From Elymus sibiricus (taxonomy: Eukaryota; Streptophyta; Magnoliopsida; Poales; Poaceae), in NCBI GenBank assembly GCA_039707655.1, contig CM077673.1, positions 8,876,001 to 8,940,000 on the forward strand: 64,000 bases of DNA, in the 5' to 3' direction. The notes below the pieces were generated by a model. That model was not told the origin of the DNA, did not search any database, and saw only the letters and a list, made by a program, of their open reading frames with translations. Position 1 is the first letter of the stretch. Each line of letters starts with the position of its first letter. Below are positions 1 to 10,205 of this stretch, piece by piece. Made by a program: the position numbers and the translations under genes.

Positions 1-914
1 GACCACGACAAGTCCAACAAGTAGATTGAGTGATCATCGATCCATTATACTACCTGCTGTATCATCTATCCCGGCAACATCAACCTGCATGCTGCATGCA
101 TGCATGCGTGATCGGGCGTGGATGCAACCTAGCTACGTATGCATTCCGGCCGGCCGTATGCTTACTAGGTAAGTACGTATACGTATACGTATACGATCGA
201 GAGCCTGCGAGCTCATCGACGGACGATCGATGAAGATCGTGGTGCATGAGGGGTTTCATCCATCGATCGACCCTCTACCATATATTTGATGGGTCGATCT
301 ATGGATATTTGCAGCCAATAATAATCCAATCTGTGATATGGGTTTTCATTCTCAAATGACTCAATCGCAATGCTTACATGCATTTCCAGTACAGTATGCT
401 TAATTTATCGACTTGTGTCATACACATATGCATAATCTCAACATCAACGATCATCCTACTTCCTGGCGATATTCAATGTGCGGAAATTAAATCAAATCGC
501 CTATTAGCTTGTTAGTCACACATGCACACGTAGGTACTCGGTTAACCGGCCCGGTCTGATACATCCTGGAAGCTTCGTTTCATTTCCATGCACAGCATTA
601 CACGTAAGTATAGGGCTGCTAACTGATCCAGCTGAGATCGAGATCGATGCAAGGAAGGAAGGAATCAATATGCATGTCATCCATCGCCGCCGGCCGGTCC
701 CGGCCAAGAGAAAGAAAGTAGCAACGTACGGCTGGCTGGAGCCACAGTCCAGTCTAGTCTAGTCGAGCTCCAAGAAACAGTCGACCATCCAGACAGAAAG
801 AGGGCACTCCGTCCGTCCGTCCATTCATCAAGATTCAGGGGCTGCGATAGATGCAACCATGATGAACCTTCTCGGAATCTGCCTGCCTGCTTTCATTCCG
901 GCCGTCACCACCAC
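1..914. other. intergenic DNA, no gene seen
   Basis: No convincing coding region, RNA gene or transposon terminus is visible. The stretch contains short simple repeats: a GCATGCATGC run near 93-106 and a TACGTA-type tandem at about 172-195. Short open frames here have no recognisable domain and are probably chance. Confidence 0.6.
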
Positions 915-1387
915 TTCACCAACACATCTGTACACAGCACACCTCTGCTGCTGGTAGATCACCATTCCATTACTTGCGCGCTGAAACCAACATTGAGAAA
1001 CATGTCATGTGTGATTCCACAAACTCAATCTCGATCCTACTATAGCTTAATTACATGTGTACATTAATTACTCTACGTATTCCATCCTAGCTACAAGTTT
1101 AAATTTATTAAGCACCAACAAAGTATATGCACCTTTGTGCCAAAACATCTATCTAGTTCACCAACACATCTGTACACAGCACACCTCTGCTGCTGGTAGA
1201 TCATCAATTACTTGCGCGCTGAAATGAACATTGCGAAACATGTCATGTGTGATTGCACAAAACCTCAATCTCCTCCTACTAGCTAGCTAGCTAAATACGT
1301 GTACAAAACCTCAAAACCTCAACGTATTCCATCCTATAGCTACAATCCAAATTAAGCACCAACAAAGTATATGCACCTTTGTGCCAA
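915..1387. repeat. tandem duplication, period about 242 bp
   Basis: Two adjacent copies of a non-coding segment, about 915-1143 and 1157-1387. Both begin with ttcaccaacacatctgtaca and end with gcacctttgtgccaa. Small indels and substitutions separate them. No terminal inverted repeat or open frame is seen, so this looks like a local segmental duplication rather than a transposon pair. Confidence 0.85.
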
Positions 1388-1854
1388 CAACAATTGGCAC
1401 ATATATTTTTGGTACAAAAATGTGCTAATATGCATTCATTATTTATATGTGTCAAACGGACCATGTGCCATGAATTTTCGAGAAAACCATCACACAAACA
1501 CCTATTATCTTATTTAGGATCCTTCTTCGAATTTGGATGTTCAAAATTATCGTTTCAAACATGACAACCATATCGGCAACAGGCGGGCGCATAGTTAATT
1601 ATCCATGCCAGGCGCATATAATACTTTATTGGGAACAATCCTCTTGCAAATAGAAAATGAAAAAGGTGGTAATCACACCATTCTGCGAAGCGAAACCTTA
1701 TCCCCTCACGCGTCGCTCCCGCGGGCGACAGGGAGGGCGACCGCACCACTGCCGCCAGCGCACCCCTCCTCCCTCGCCGCCGCCAGAGGGCGGGGTCGGG
1801 TGAAGCCCTGTCGCCGCCGCCGGCGATGGGGCCCCTCTTGTCTCTTCGTTCGGG
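1388..1854. other. intergenic DNA flanking the CACTA element
   Basis: No gene recognised. About 1700-1850 is strongly GC-rich with GCCGCC-type runs, like 5' gene sequence or a GC-rich repeat in grasses, but no frame carries a domain I can name. The CACTA terminus starts directly after it. Confidence 0.5.
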
Positions 1855-2075
1855 CACTAGTAGAAAACAGGCCTTTGATCCTGGCCAGATCAGAGCATTA
1901 GTCCCGGTCGTGTTACGAACCGGGACTAATGGGAGCATCAGTCCCGGTTCGAGAGGCTAGGACGCCGGGACTAAAGGGGTTGCTGCTATTTAGTCCCGGT
2001 TGGTGTCTGGAACCGGGACTAAAGGTTAGGCCATTAGTCCCGGTTTTAGACACAAACCATGACTAAAGTGGTTGC
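1855..2075. repeat. CACTA left terminal and subterminal repeats
   Basis: The terminus cactagtagaaaa is followed by at least seven copies of the 10-12 bp motif tagtcccggt or its complement accgggacta, arranged in facing pairs (for example 1898-1909 with 1919-1930). In CACTA elements these subterminal motifs bind the transposon-encoded DNA-binding protein. That role is family knowledge, not shown here. Confidence 0.85.
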
Positions 2076-2787
2076 CTATATATATGCATGCCCCCCCCCA
2101 TCTCCTCTGTTTTTTGGCCGTGGAAGGGTGGAGGTGTGGGCTACTCTGTTTTTTGCCTATATATGCACATGAGGTGTTCGATGAAATGCCGGAGCCACAA
2201 TTAAGCTTCCTCCTCTGTTCTTCCTCCAAGCTCCATTTTTTCCAAGATTTGTCTAGGTTTGGCGGTGCACCAACTATTCAAGTGTTCTAAAAAGGTTAGC
2301 AACTTCATCCTTTCATCTCTCACTGCCAGTTTAGCTCATTTCAAATGCTCTAGAAGTAGTGTGGTTTGTGGGTTTTAGTGGAGGAGTGTATGTGTGAGTT
2401 TATTTGATTTAGATGCACACTTTGAGCTCAAATTAACTTCTTAGTTTGCACATGTGTAGGCGCCGTCCCGTCCCCGTCCCCGTCCTCACAGTCGTCGATC
2501 GCCCGCACCGATCTCATCGCCGGCACCACCGTGGTGAGCCTCTTGTTCTTATATTTTTTTTAAAGAAAAAATTCTTACTTGTATGATTTAGATAGCTACT
2601 TGTATAATTTTCTTACTTGTATTATTGTTTGTTATTATATAGTGCCATGGTTTTGGTATCCGCCCCCGTCGGCTCTCGTCCGGTCTATGATTCAGATGTG
2701 GTATATTATCTTTTATAATTATTTGTTTCATTTAGTGTTTATGACAATTATGTCGACCAATTTAACATAGATGTCTTTATCTAGGAG

Positions 2788-3078
2788 GTATGTGAACCGG
2801 AAATTCAAACCAACCCTCTTGTCGAGAGGTTAAATTTAATTGAAAAGGAAAACAATTATTTGAAAGAAAAATTGAAAAGAGTTGAAGAAGAGAAGATGAA
2901 ATTGGAGTTGCATGTTGCCGATGTCGTCGATCTACACAAGATCCAGATGGATGCAATGCGCTTGAAGATTAGAAAGATTAGAAAATATGCCATTGATAGC
3001 GAGGCTTGGTATCATTATGCTATTGGATCAATTGTTACCTTAGTTGCGATTTTGATTGCATTTAAATGTTTTACATAG
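2788..3078 (+). CDS. CACTA small accessory ORF (coiled coil plus membrane-like segment)
   Basis: The open frame runs about 97 codons from just after an AG acceptor-like site near 2787 to a stop at 3076-3078. No in-frame ATG lies at its start, so an upstream exon is likely. The N-terminal two thirds is rich in Glu/Lys and heptad-like (ENNYLKEKLKRVEEEKMK), suggesting a coiled coil. The C-terminus has a hydrophobic stretch (IGSIVTLVAILIAF) like a membrane segment. Triticeae CACTA elements commonly carry such an ORF ahead of the transposase. Its function is unknown and I do not assign one. No stop interrupts it, unlike the transposase next door. Confidence 0.55.
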   Translation, partial: VCEPEIQTNPLVERLNLIEKENNYLKEKLKRVEEEKMKLELHVADVVDLHKIQMDAMRLKIRKIRKYAIDSEAWYHYAIGSIVTLVAILIAFKCFT

Positions 3079-3305
3079 TTGTATGTTAGTTTCAATGTAT
3101 GTTTTAATTAGATGCTCAAGAGAGCTGTATGTTGTTCTATGAGAACTGTGTATAAACTTTATGTATTTATTTTTTCAGTAATAACATTTGATCACTACTG
3201 TACTTTGGTTTTAATTTGATGATGAACTTGTATTAATTTGGTCATTTCTCTATTCATGATGTTCTGTAATGGGTTTTCATATACTTAATTATATAATGCA
3301 CGCAG

Positions 3306-4552
3306 ATGAACCGGCAATGGATGTACAGTGACCAACGCACCTCCGACTACATTATGGGCCTGCGTAATTTTCTCGAAGTGGCTAAGGCAAACAAGCAGAA
3401 TGGTTTTATGTATTGTCCATGTACTGTCCGTGGGAATACAAAGGATTATTCTTCCTCGAAAACCATTCACTTCCACCTGCTTGAGAAGGGTTTCATGCCA
3501 CACTATAATGTTTGGACCTAGCACGGAGAAAGAGGGGTTATGATGGAAGACAACGAAAAAGAAGAGGATGATGACAACTATCCTATGTACCCTGAATACG
3601 GTGATACTGCAACGGGGGAAACTGAAGATCAATAGGCACCAGATGTGCCCGCTGATGATCTTCGTCGGGTCATTGTTGATGCACAGAGAGAATGCGAAAG
3701 TGAAAGGGAGAAGTTGAAGTTCAATCGCATGTTAGAGGTTCACAAAAAACAGTTGTACCCAAATTGCGAAGATGGCAACACAAAGCTCGGTACCACACTG
3801 GAATTGCTGCAATGGAAGGCAGAGAATGGTTTATCTGACAAGGGATTTGAAAAGCTACTGAAAATAATGAAGAAGAAGCTTCCAAAGGATAACGAATTGC
3901 CTGACAGTACGTACGAAGCAAAGAAGGTTCTCTGCCCTCTAGGATTAGAGGTGCAGAAGATACATGCATGCCCTAAAGACTACATCCTCTACCGCGGTGA
4001 GGAGTACGAGAATTTGAATGCATGCCCGGTATGTGGTGCATTGCGGTATAAGATCAGACAAGATGACCCTGGTGATGTTGAGGGCGAGCGCCCAAGGAAG
4101 AGGGTTCCTGCCAAGGTGATATGGTATGCTCCTATAATACCACGGTTGAAACGTCTGTTCAGAAACAAAGAGCATGCCAAGTTGTTGCGATGGCACAAAG
4201 AAGACCGTAAGAAAGACGGGAAGTTGAGAGTACCCGCTGATGGGTCGCAGTGGAGAAAAATCGAGAGAAAGTGGCCGGACTTTGCAGGTGACTCAAGGAA
4301 CTTATTGTTTGGTTTAAGTGCAGATGGCATTAATCCATTTGGGGAGCAGAGAAGCAATCATAGCACCTGGCCTGTGACTCTTTGTATCTATAACCTTCCT
4401 CATTGTTTGTGCATAAAGCGGAAGTTCATTATGATGACAGTGCTCATCCAAGGCCCTAAGCAACGCGGCAACGACATTGATGTATACCTAAGGCCATTAG
4501 TTGATGAACTTTTACAGTTGTGGAATAAAAAAGGTGTACGTGTATGGGATGA
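3306..4552 (+). pseudogene. CACTA transposase, N-terminal part (Transpos_assoc and Transposase_21 regions)
   Basis: One frame, beginning with the ATG of MNRQWMY, reads through this part with stop codons at 3519-3521 and 3633-3635. The first ~70 residues have the transposase-associated pattern (WMY, then FMYCPC, then HFHLLEKGF and an HGE motif). After an acidic linker comes the Transposase_21-type region with the zinc-like C-P-V-C (ACPVCGALRY) and LFGLSADGINPFG. The frame breaks at 4552, where a solo LTR is inserted. The protein would cut and rejoin CACTA termini. With two stops plus the insertion it cannot be functional. Confidence 0.88.
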
Positions 4553-6181
4553 TGATGTCTACTACGCAACTTTATTCTTATAGACTCGTGTTGGGCCTCC
4601 AAGCGCAGAGTTTTGTAGGATAGTAGCAATTTTCCCTCAAGTGGATGACCTAAGGTTTATCAATCCGTGGAAGGTGTAGGATGAAGATGGTCTCTCTCAA
4701 ACAACCCTGCAATCAAATACAAGAAATCTCTTGTGTCCCCAACACACCCAATACAATGGCAAATTTTATAGGTGCACTAGTTCAGCGAAGAGATGGTGAT
4801 ACAAGTGCAATATGGATGATAGATATAGGTTTTTGTAATCTGAAATTATAAAAACAGCAAGGTAACAAGTAGTAAACAGCGAGCAAAACGGTATATTAAT
4901 GCTTGGAAACAAGGCCTAGGGTCCGTACTTTCGCTAGTGCAATCTCTCAACAATGCTAATATAATTGGATCACATAACCATCCCTCAACGTGCAACGAAG
5001 AATGTAAGAGCACATTTATCCATCTGTGGTTTTGGTAATTGATGGCAATCCCTATGGACTAATGGTTGCCTTGAGTTATATTCGTAGGATTTGTCCATAG
5101 GCACTTCTTGAAGTCCATCTGTTGGTTTCAAGGAGTTTATATGGTGACCAAGGTGGTATTCAAGGTTTTATCCAAAGATTGGTCATAGAGAAGATATGAT
5201 ACAAGGTTGATCAAGACTAAGTCAAAGAGTGAATCAAGTTGATCAACACACAAAGTGTACAAGATGTACCAAGAGGGATCAAGTGATCTCATGGTAAGGT
5301 AAGTATTGTCCATTATGCTTTGTGTACTAACCCATGGTCTACGTAAGAGTTCTATGTGGGGTTAGGTATGTTTTCATGGGCTTGCGTCAAGTGGAAGATC
5401 TCATACAACCCATGGAGGATGACATCAAGTGGTGATCGTCATCAAGATTGCGGTGTGCAAGTTCAAGTGGAGCATCACGAAGAGATCATGCTTGAATCTT
5501 GCCGTCTATTGTGGTGACAATGGACTTGTGAAGATGTGCCGAAGAGTGGCTCACCCATAGTGGAGTATGGGGGGGCAATCAACTAGTCTTCATCGAGCCA
5601 ACACAATCAAGAAAGGTGGTCCATCTTGAGGAAGTCAAAATCGTCATCATCTAGCTCAAGTGGACTATGTGCAAGGTATAGGTTTGCCCTTGATAGGTTT
5701 TCAATTTTACCGGTCTCATGGTGGTAGTTGGGAGACCGAGTTATAGGATCGATTGTCGTACTATCAAGGGGGCTCTCAAGTGAGTACCTTGATCGTATCA
5801 TTCGTTGAGAGCTCAAACCATTTGCATCCTTGCATCATCATCTTTCTTGGTCCTTATTTGGTTTTTCTCTATGTGAGTTTTTGAGCTTATGGTCTTCATC
5901 GTGATAAGTTCAAGCTCATCAAAACAGATTTCGTATGCATCATATTTGTGTTTCCGGTGTTGGAGATTTTGCCGGATATTTATTGGGAAGGTCATCTTCC
6001 TTATCCTAGTGGCATTTATTCTCCATTGCTTGTTCTTAATTTAACTAGTCATTTTTGGATAGCTCTTGTTGTCCTTTATCCAACAAGCTTGAGTTTGCTC
6101 AAATCGGAGCTCGTATGCGAAAGTTATGGCTGTTTTAGTCTTACCTGTTTTACATAGAGAGGTTGTACCGCCCCATAGAGA

Positions 6182-6233
6182 GGTTGTACCGGTAGAGCGG
6201 TACAACCGGTGTTTGGAGCGGTTGTACCGCTCC
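6182..6233. repeat. palindromes inside the nested LTR
   Basis: GGTTGTACCG at 6182-6191 faces its perfect complement CGGTACAACC at 6198-6207 across 6 nt. GGAGCGGT at 6215-6222 faces ACCGCTCC at 6226-6233 across 3 nt. More copies of the gtaccgctcc / ggagcggt words lie on both sides (6165-6370). Confidence 0.8.
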
Positions 6234-6953
6234 AGATTTGGTCCGAAGGTTGTAGCGGACATGTACCGCTCTACCACCGGACTAGTTTCTGTTTTGGAGC
6301 GGTTCTTGGGCAGTTGTGGGCCGGTTGTTCCGGTTATACCGATACTACCGGTGCGCATAGCGGTTGTGCCGCTCCTGTGTTATTCTGCACATAACGGGCA
6401 GATTCGTGGGGACCTATTTAAGGGGGTCTTCTTCCCCAATGGTCCCCATCCTTTGAGCTTGTGTTTGCCCCCCATTGTTGACCTTGTTTGAGCTTGCTAA
6501 CTCTCAATCCCTCCAATGATTCTTGCTAGTTTTTGAGGGAAAAGGGAGAGGAGATCTAGATCCACATTTCCACCAATCACTTTCTCCTCTATGTGAGGGG
6601 AACCCCTTGGATCTAGATCTTGGAGTTCTTCGTGTTCTTCTTCGTTCTTCCTCTCATTTTCCTCCATAGCATTAGTTGTTGTGGTGGGATTTGGGAGAGA
6701 AGGACTTGGGCACTTCGTGTGCCCTTGCCATTGCATTTGGTGCATAGGTTTGAGTTCTCCACGGTGATACGTGGAAGTGAAGTTTGAGAAGCTTATTACT
6801 CTTGGGTGTTTGAGCACCCTAGAGCTTGTTCCTCTTGGGTGCCTTGGAGCCCTAGACGGTTGGTGGTGTCTTAGAGCTCAATCATTGTGGTGTAAAGCTC
6901 CGGGCAAGCGTCGGGGTCTCCAATTAGGTTGTGGAGATTGCCCCGAGCAATTT

Positions 6954-7050
6954 GTACGGGTACCGGTGACCGCCCCCAAGGGTTGCCAAAGTGTACGGGT
7001 ACCGGTGACCACCCCCAAGGGTTGCCATTTGTACGGGTTCGGTGACCGCC
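6954..7050. repeat. short tandem repeat, three units
   Basis: Three imperfect units, each containing gtacgggt, cggtgaccgcc and caagggttgcc, follow one another inside the nested LTR. Function unknown. Confidence 0.75.
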
Positions 7051-8650
7051 CTCAAGGGTCCCTTAGTGGAATCACGGCATCTTGCATTGTGTGAGGGCGT
7101 GAGGAGATTACGGTGGCCCTAGTGGCTTCTTGGGGAGCATTGTGCCTCCACACCGCTCTGAACGGAGATTAGCATCCGCAAGGGTGTGAACTTCGGGATA
7201 CATCATCGTCTCCACGTGCCTCGGTTATCTCTTACCCGAGCCCTTTACTTATGCACTTTACTTTGTGATAGCCATATTGTTTCCTGCTATATATCTTGCT
7301 ATCACTTAGTTGTTTATCTTGTTTAGCATAAGTTGTTGGTGCACGTAGGTGAGCCTAGTTGTTTTAGGTTTTTTGCTTGACTAATTACACGCTAGTTTTA
7401 TTCCGCATTAGTTCAAGCCTAAATTGTAATTATTTTAAAGCGCCTATTCACCCCCCCTCTAGGAGACATCCACGTCCTTTCAAAGAATCACTCCGAAGTT
7501 CTTATCTAGCGGACAACATAAGAAGAAATTGTTTGTAGGGTACGAAACCACCTTAAAGTTATCCTTTCCGATTGATCTATCCAAGAGTTCGTACTCCTTT
7601 CCGATCAATCTATCTAAGAGTTCGTACTAGAATAACACCATATGATACGCATCAACCAACTCTAATGTCACCTAGATACTCCAATGCCACCACAAGTATC
7701 CATGAGTTAATTATATGATACGCATCAAACAATTTTAGATTCATAATACTCAATCCAACACAAAGAACCTCAAAGAGTGCCCCAAGGTTTCTACCGGAGA
7801 AAGTAGGACGAAAACGTGCATCAACCCCTATGCATAGATTACCCCAATGTCACCTCGGGAATCCGCGAGTTGAGTGCCAAGACTTAGATCAAGTGCTCTT
7901 AAATCCATAAAAGTATTCAATCCGACAGTAACGAAATCTCAAAGGGAAAGCTCAATTCATCACAACAAGATATAGAGGGAAGAACACCATATGATCCAAC
8001 TATATTAACAAAGCCCGTGATACATCAAGATCGTGCCATCTCAAGAACACGAGAGAGAGAGAGAGATTGAACACATAGCTACTGGTGCATACCCTCAGCC
8101 CCGAGGGTGGACTACTCCCTCCTCGTCATGGCCTCCGCTGGGAAGATGAAGATGGCCATCGGAGATGATTTCCCCTCTCCGGCAGGGTATTGTTTTCTCT
8201 CCAGATTGGTTTTTCGCTGATACAGAGAGTTGCGGTAGCGGAACTTCTCGTCTAGGGTTATTTCTGGGGGTTTCTGAATATATAGGATTTTTGGGCGTCG
8301 GTTCCATGTGAAGATGGGCCACGAGTGGACCACAAGATACCAGTGCATGCCAGAGGGGCCTGGCACGCCCTGGTGGGTTGTGCCCACCTCGTGGCTCTTC
8401 TGGCCCTCCAACGAAGCTTCTAATGCCTCTTTTGTTCCAAAAAAAATTGTCAAAAAGTTTCGTTGCATTTGGAGAACTTTGATTTCTACACAAAAAACAA
8501 CACCACGGTAGTTCTGCTGAAAACAACGGCAGTCCGGGTTAGTTCTACATAAATCATGTAAAGTGCATCAAAACCATATAAAAGTATTGTAAACATAGGT
8601 AAATGTGGCATGAATACTTCATAAATTATCGATACGTTGGAGATGTATCA

Positions 8651-10205
8651 GATGAGCACAAACAGGAGGAATTTGACCTACGAGCGTTGCTATTTGTAAC
8701 CATCAATGATTGGCCTGCTCTTAGTAACCTTTCAGGACAGACAAACAAGGGATACCACGCATGCAGGCACTGTTTAGATGAGACTGAAAGTATATATTTG
8801 GACAAATGCAAGAAGAATGTGTACCTGGGACATCGTCGATTTCTTCCGACCAATCATACCTTAAGAAAGAAAGGCAAGCATTTCTAAGGTGAGGCAGATC
8901 ACCGAAAGAAGCCTGTCCTCCATACTGGTGATGATATACTTGATATGGTCAAGGATTTACAAGTAATCTTTGGAAAGGGTCTTGGCGGACAATCTGTTCC
9001 GAATGACGATGACGGACACGTCCTCATGTGGAAGAAGAAATCTATATTTTGGGAGCTAGAATATTGGAAAGTCCTAGAGGTCCGCTCTGCAATCGACGTG
9101 ATGCACGTGACGAAGAACCTTTGTGTGAACCTGCTAGGCTTCTTCGGCGTGTATGGAAAGACAAAAGATACACCAGAGGCACGGGAGGACCAACAACGTA
9201 TGCACGAAAAAGACGGCATGCATCCAAAGTAGTATGAAGGTCCTGCCAGCTACGCTCTTACCAAAGAAGAGAAGGAAATCTTTTTTGAATGCCTGCTCAG
9301 TATCAAGGTCCCGTCTGGCTTCTCGTCAAATATAAAGGGAATAATAAATATGGCAGAGAAAAAATTCCAGAACCTAAAGTCTCATGACTGCCACGTGATT
9401 ATGACGCAACTGCTTCCGGTTGCATTGAGGGGGCTTCTACTAGAAAATGTTCGATTAGCCATTGTGAAGCTATGTGAATTCCTCAATGCAATTTCTCAGA
9501 AGGTAATCGATCCAGAAAACCTATCACGGTTACAAAATGATTTGGTCCAATGTCTTGTCAGTTTCGAGTTGGTGTTCCCACCATCCTTCTTCAATATTAT
9601 GACGCACGTCCTAGTTCACCTAGTCGACGAGATTGCCATTTTGGGTCCTGTATTTCTATACAATATGTTCCCCTTTGAGAGGTTCATGGGAGTCTTAAAT
9701 AAATATGTTCGTAACCGTGCTAGGCCAGAAGGAAGCATCTCCAAGGGCCATGAAACAGAGGAGGTTATTGAGTTTTGTATTGACTTTATTCCTGACCTTA
9801 AGTCGGTCGGTGTTCCTGAATCGCGGCATGAGGGGAGATTGGGTGGAAAAGGCACGCTAGGACCGAACTCAATAATATGTAGGGATGGGCATTCTTGGGC
9901 GCAAGCACACTACACAGTTATACAAAATTCTACCTTGGTGGCCCCGTATATCAATGAACACAAGAATATTCTATGCTACAAACACCCGGAGCAGTCTGAC
10001 GACTGGATTAGACGTGAACATATGGGGACTTTCGGTGGTTGGTTGCAAACACATCTCATGGGTAACACCACTGTTGGAGATGAGCTGTACTTCTTGGCCA
10101 GGACACCATCTTTGACCGTATTGACTTTCCAAGGGTACGAGATAAATGGAAATACATTTTACATGATCGTCCAAGATAAAAAAAAGCACCAACCAAAACA
10201 GTGGT
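8651..10205 (+). pseudogene. CACTA transposase, C-terminal part (Transposase_21, DUF4218, DUF4216 regions)
   Basis: This continues the transposase after the solo LTR, in a frame consistent with clean excision. Stops lie at 8885-8887 and 9230-9232. Visible blocks are the ALLFVTINDWPALSNLSGQ catalytic-region motif and a CRHC pair; AIDVMHVTKNLCVNLLGF; then a long DUF4218-type region from about 9360 with LKSHDCHVIMTQLLP, FPPSFFNIMTHVLVHLV and FPFERFMGVLNKYVRNRA; then a DUF4216-like tail. Near 10185 an A-rich run shifts the frame and similarity ends at about 10205. Non-functional. Confidence 0.88.

Larger units (their letters stand above)
5003..7482. mobile_element. second, nested solo LTR
   Basis: Starts tgtaagagcacat and ends ccacgtcctttca (TG...CA), 2480 bp, flanked by perfect AAGAA duplications at 4998-5002 and 7483-7487 inside the older solo LTR. 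No polyprotein domain is visible, so it is either a solo LTR or a short non-autonomous unit. It contains a palindrome cluster (about 6165-6370) and a three-fold tandem repeat (about 6954-7050). Its end (cccccctctaggagacatcc) is of a type common in Triticeae LTR retrotransposons. Confidence 0.87.
4553..8650. mobile_element. solo LTR of a Ty3-gypsy type element inserted in the CACTA transposase
   Basis: Starts tgatgtctactacgc and ends gagatgtatca (TG...CA). It is flanked by perfect 5-bp duplications GATGA at 4548-4552 and 8651-8655. Without the nested LTR (5003-7482 plus one AAGAA copy) it is about 1.6 kb and has no gag or pol, so it is the product of LTR-LTR recombination. The sequence resembles very abundant Triticeae gypsy LTRs, but I do not assign a family name with certainty. 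The transposase frame before and after is the same once the LTR and one GATGA are discounted. Confidence 0.9.
1855..10205 (+). mobile_element. CACTA (En/Spm) DNA transposon, right end missing, with two nested solo LTRs
   Basis: The left end is the canonical cactagtagaaaacagg terminus at 1855. It is followed by inverted subterminal motifs (tagtcccggt / accgggacta), a small ORF and a transposase of the plant CACTA type. A 4.1 kb solo LTR interrupts the transposase. After about 10205 the similarity to transposase stops, and no complementary right terminus or subterminal accgggact motif occurs between 10.2 and 13 kb. The element is therefore truncated and immobile by itself. CACTA elements normally make 3-bp target duplications, which cannot be checked with one end missing. 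Confidence 0.9.

Noticed and set aside
5607..5995. minus-strand frames of 60-70 codons in the nested LTR
   Set aside because: No domain, and within a sequence bounded as an LTR by TG...CA and target duplications.
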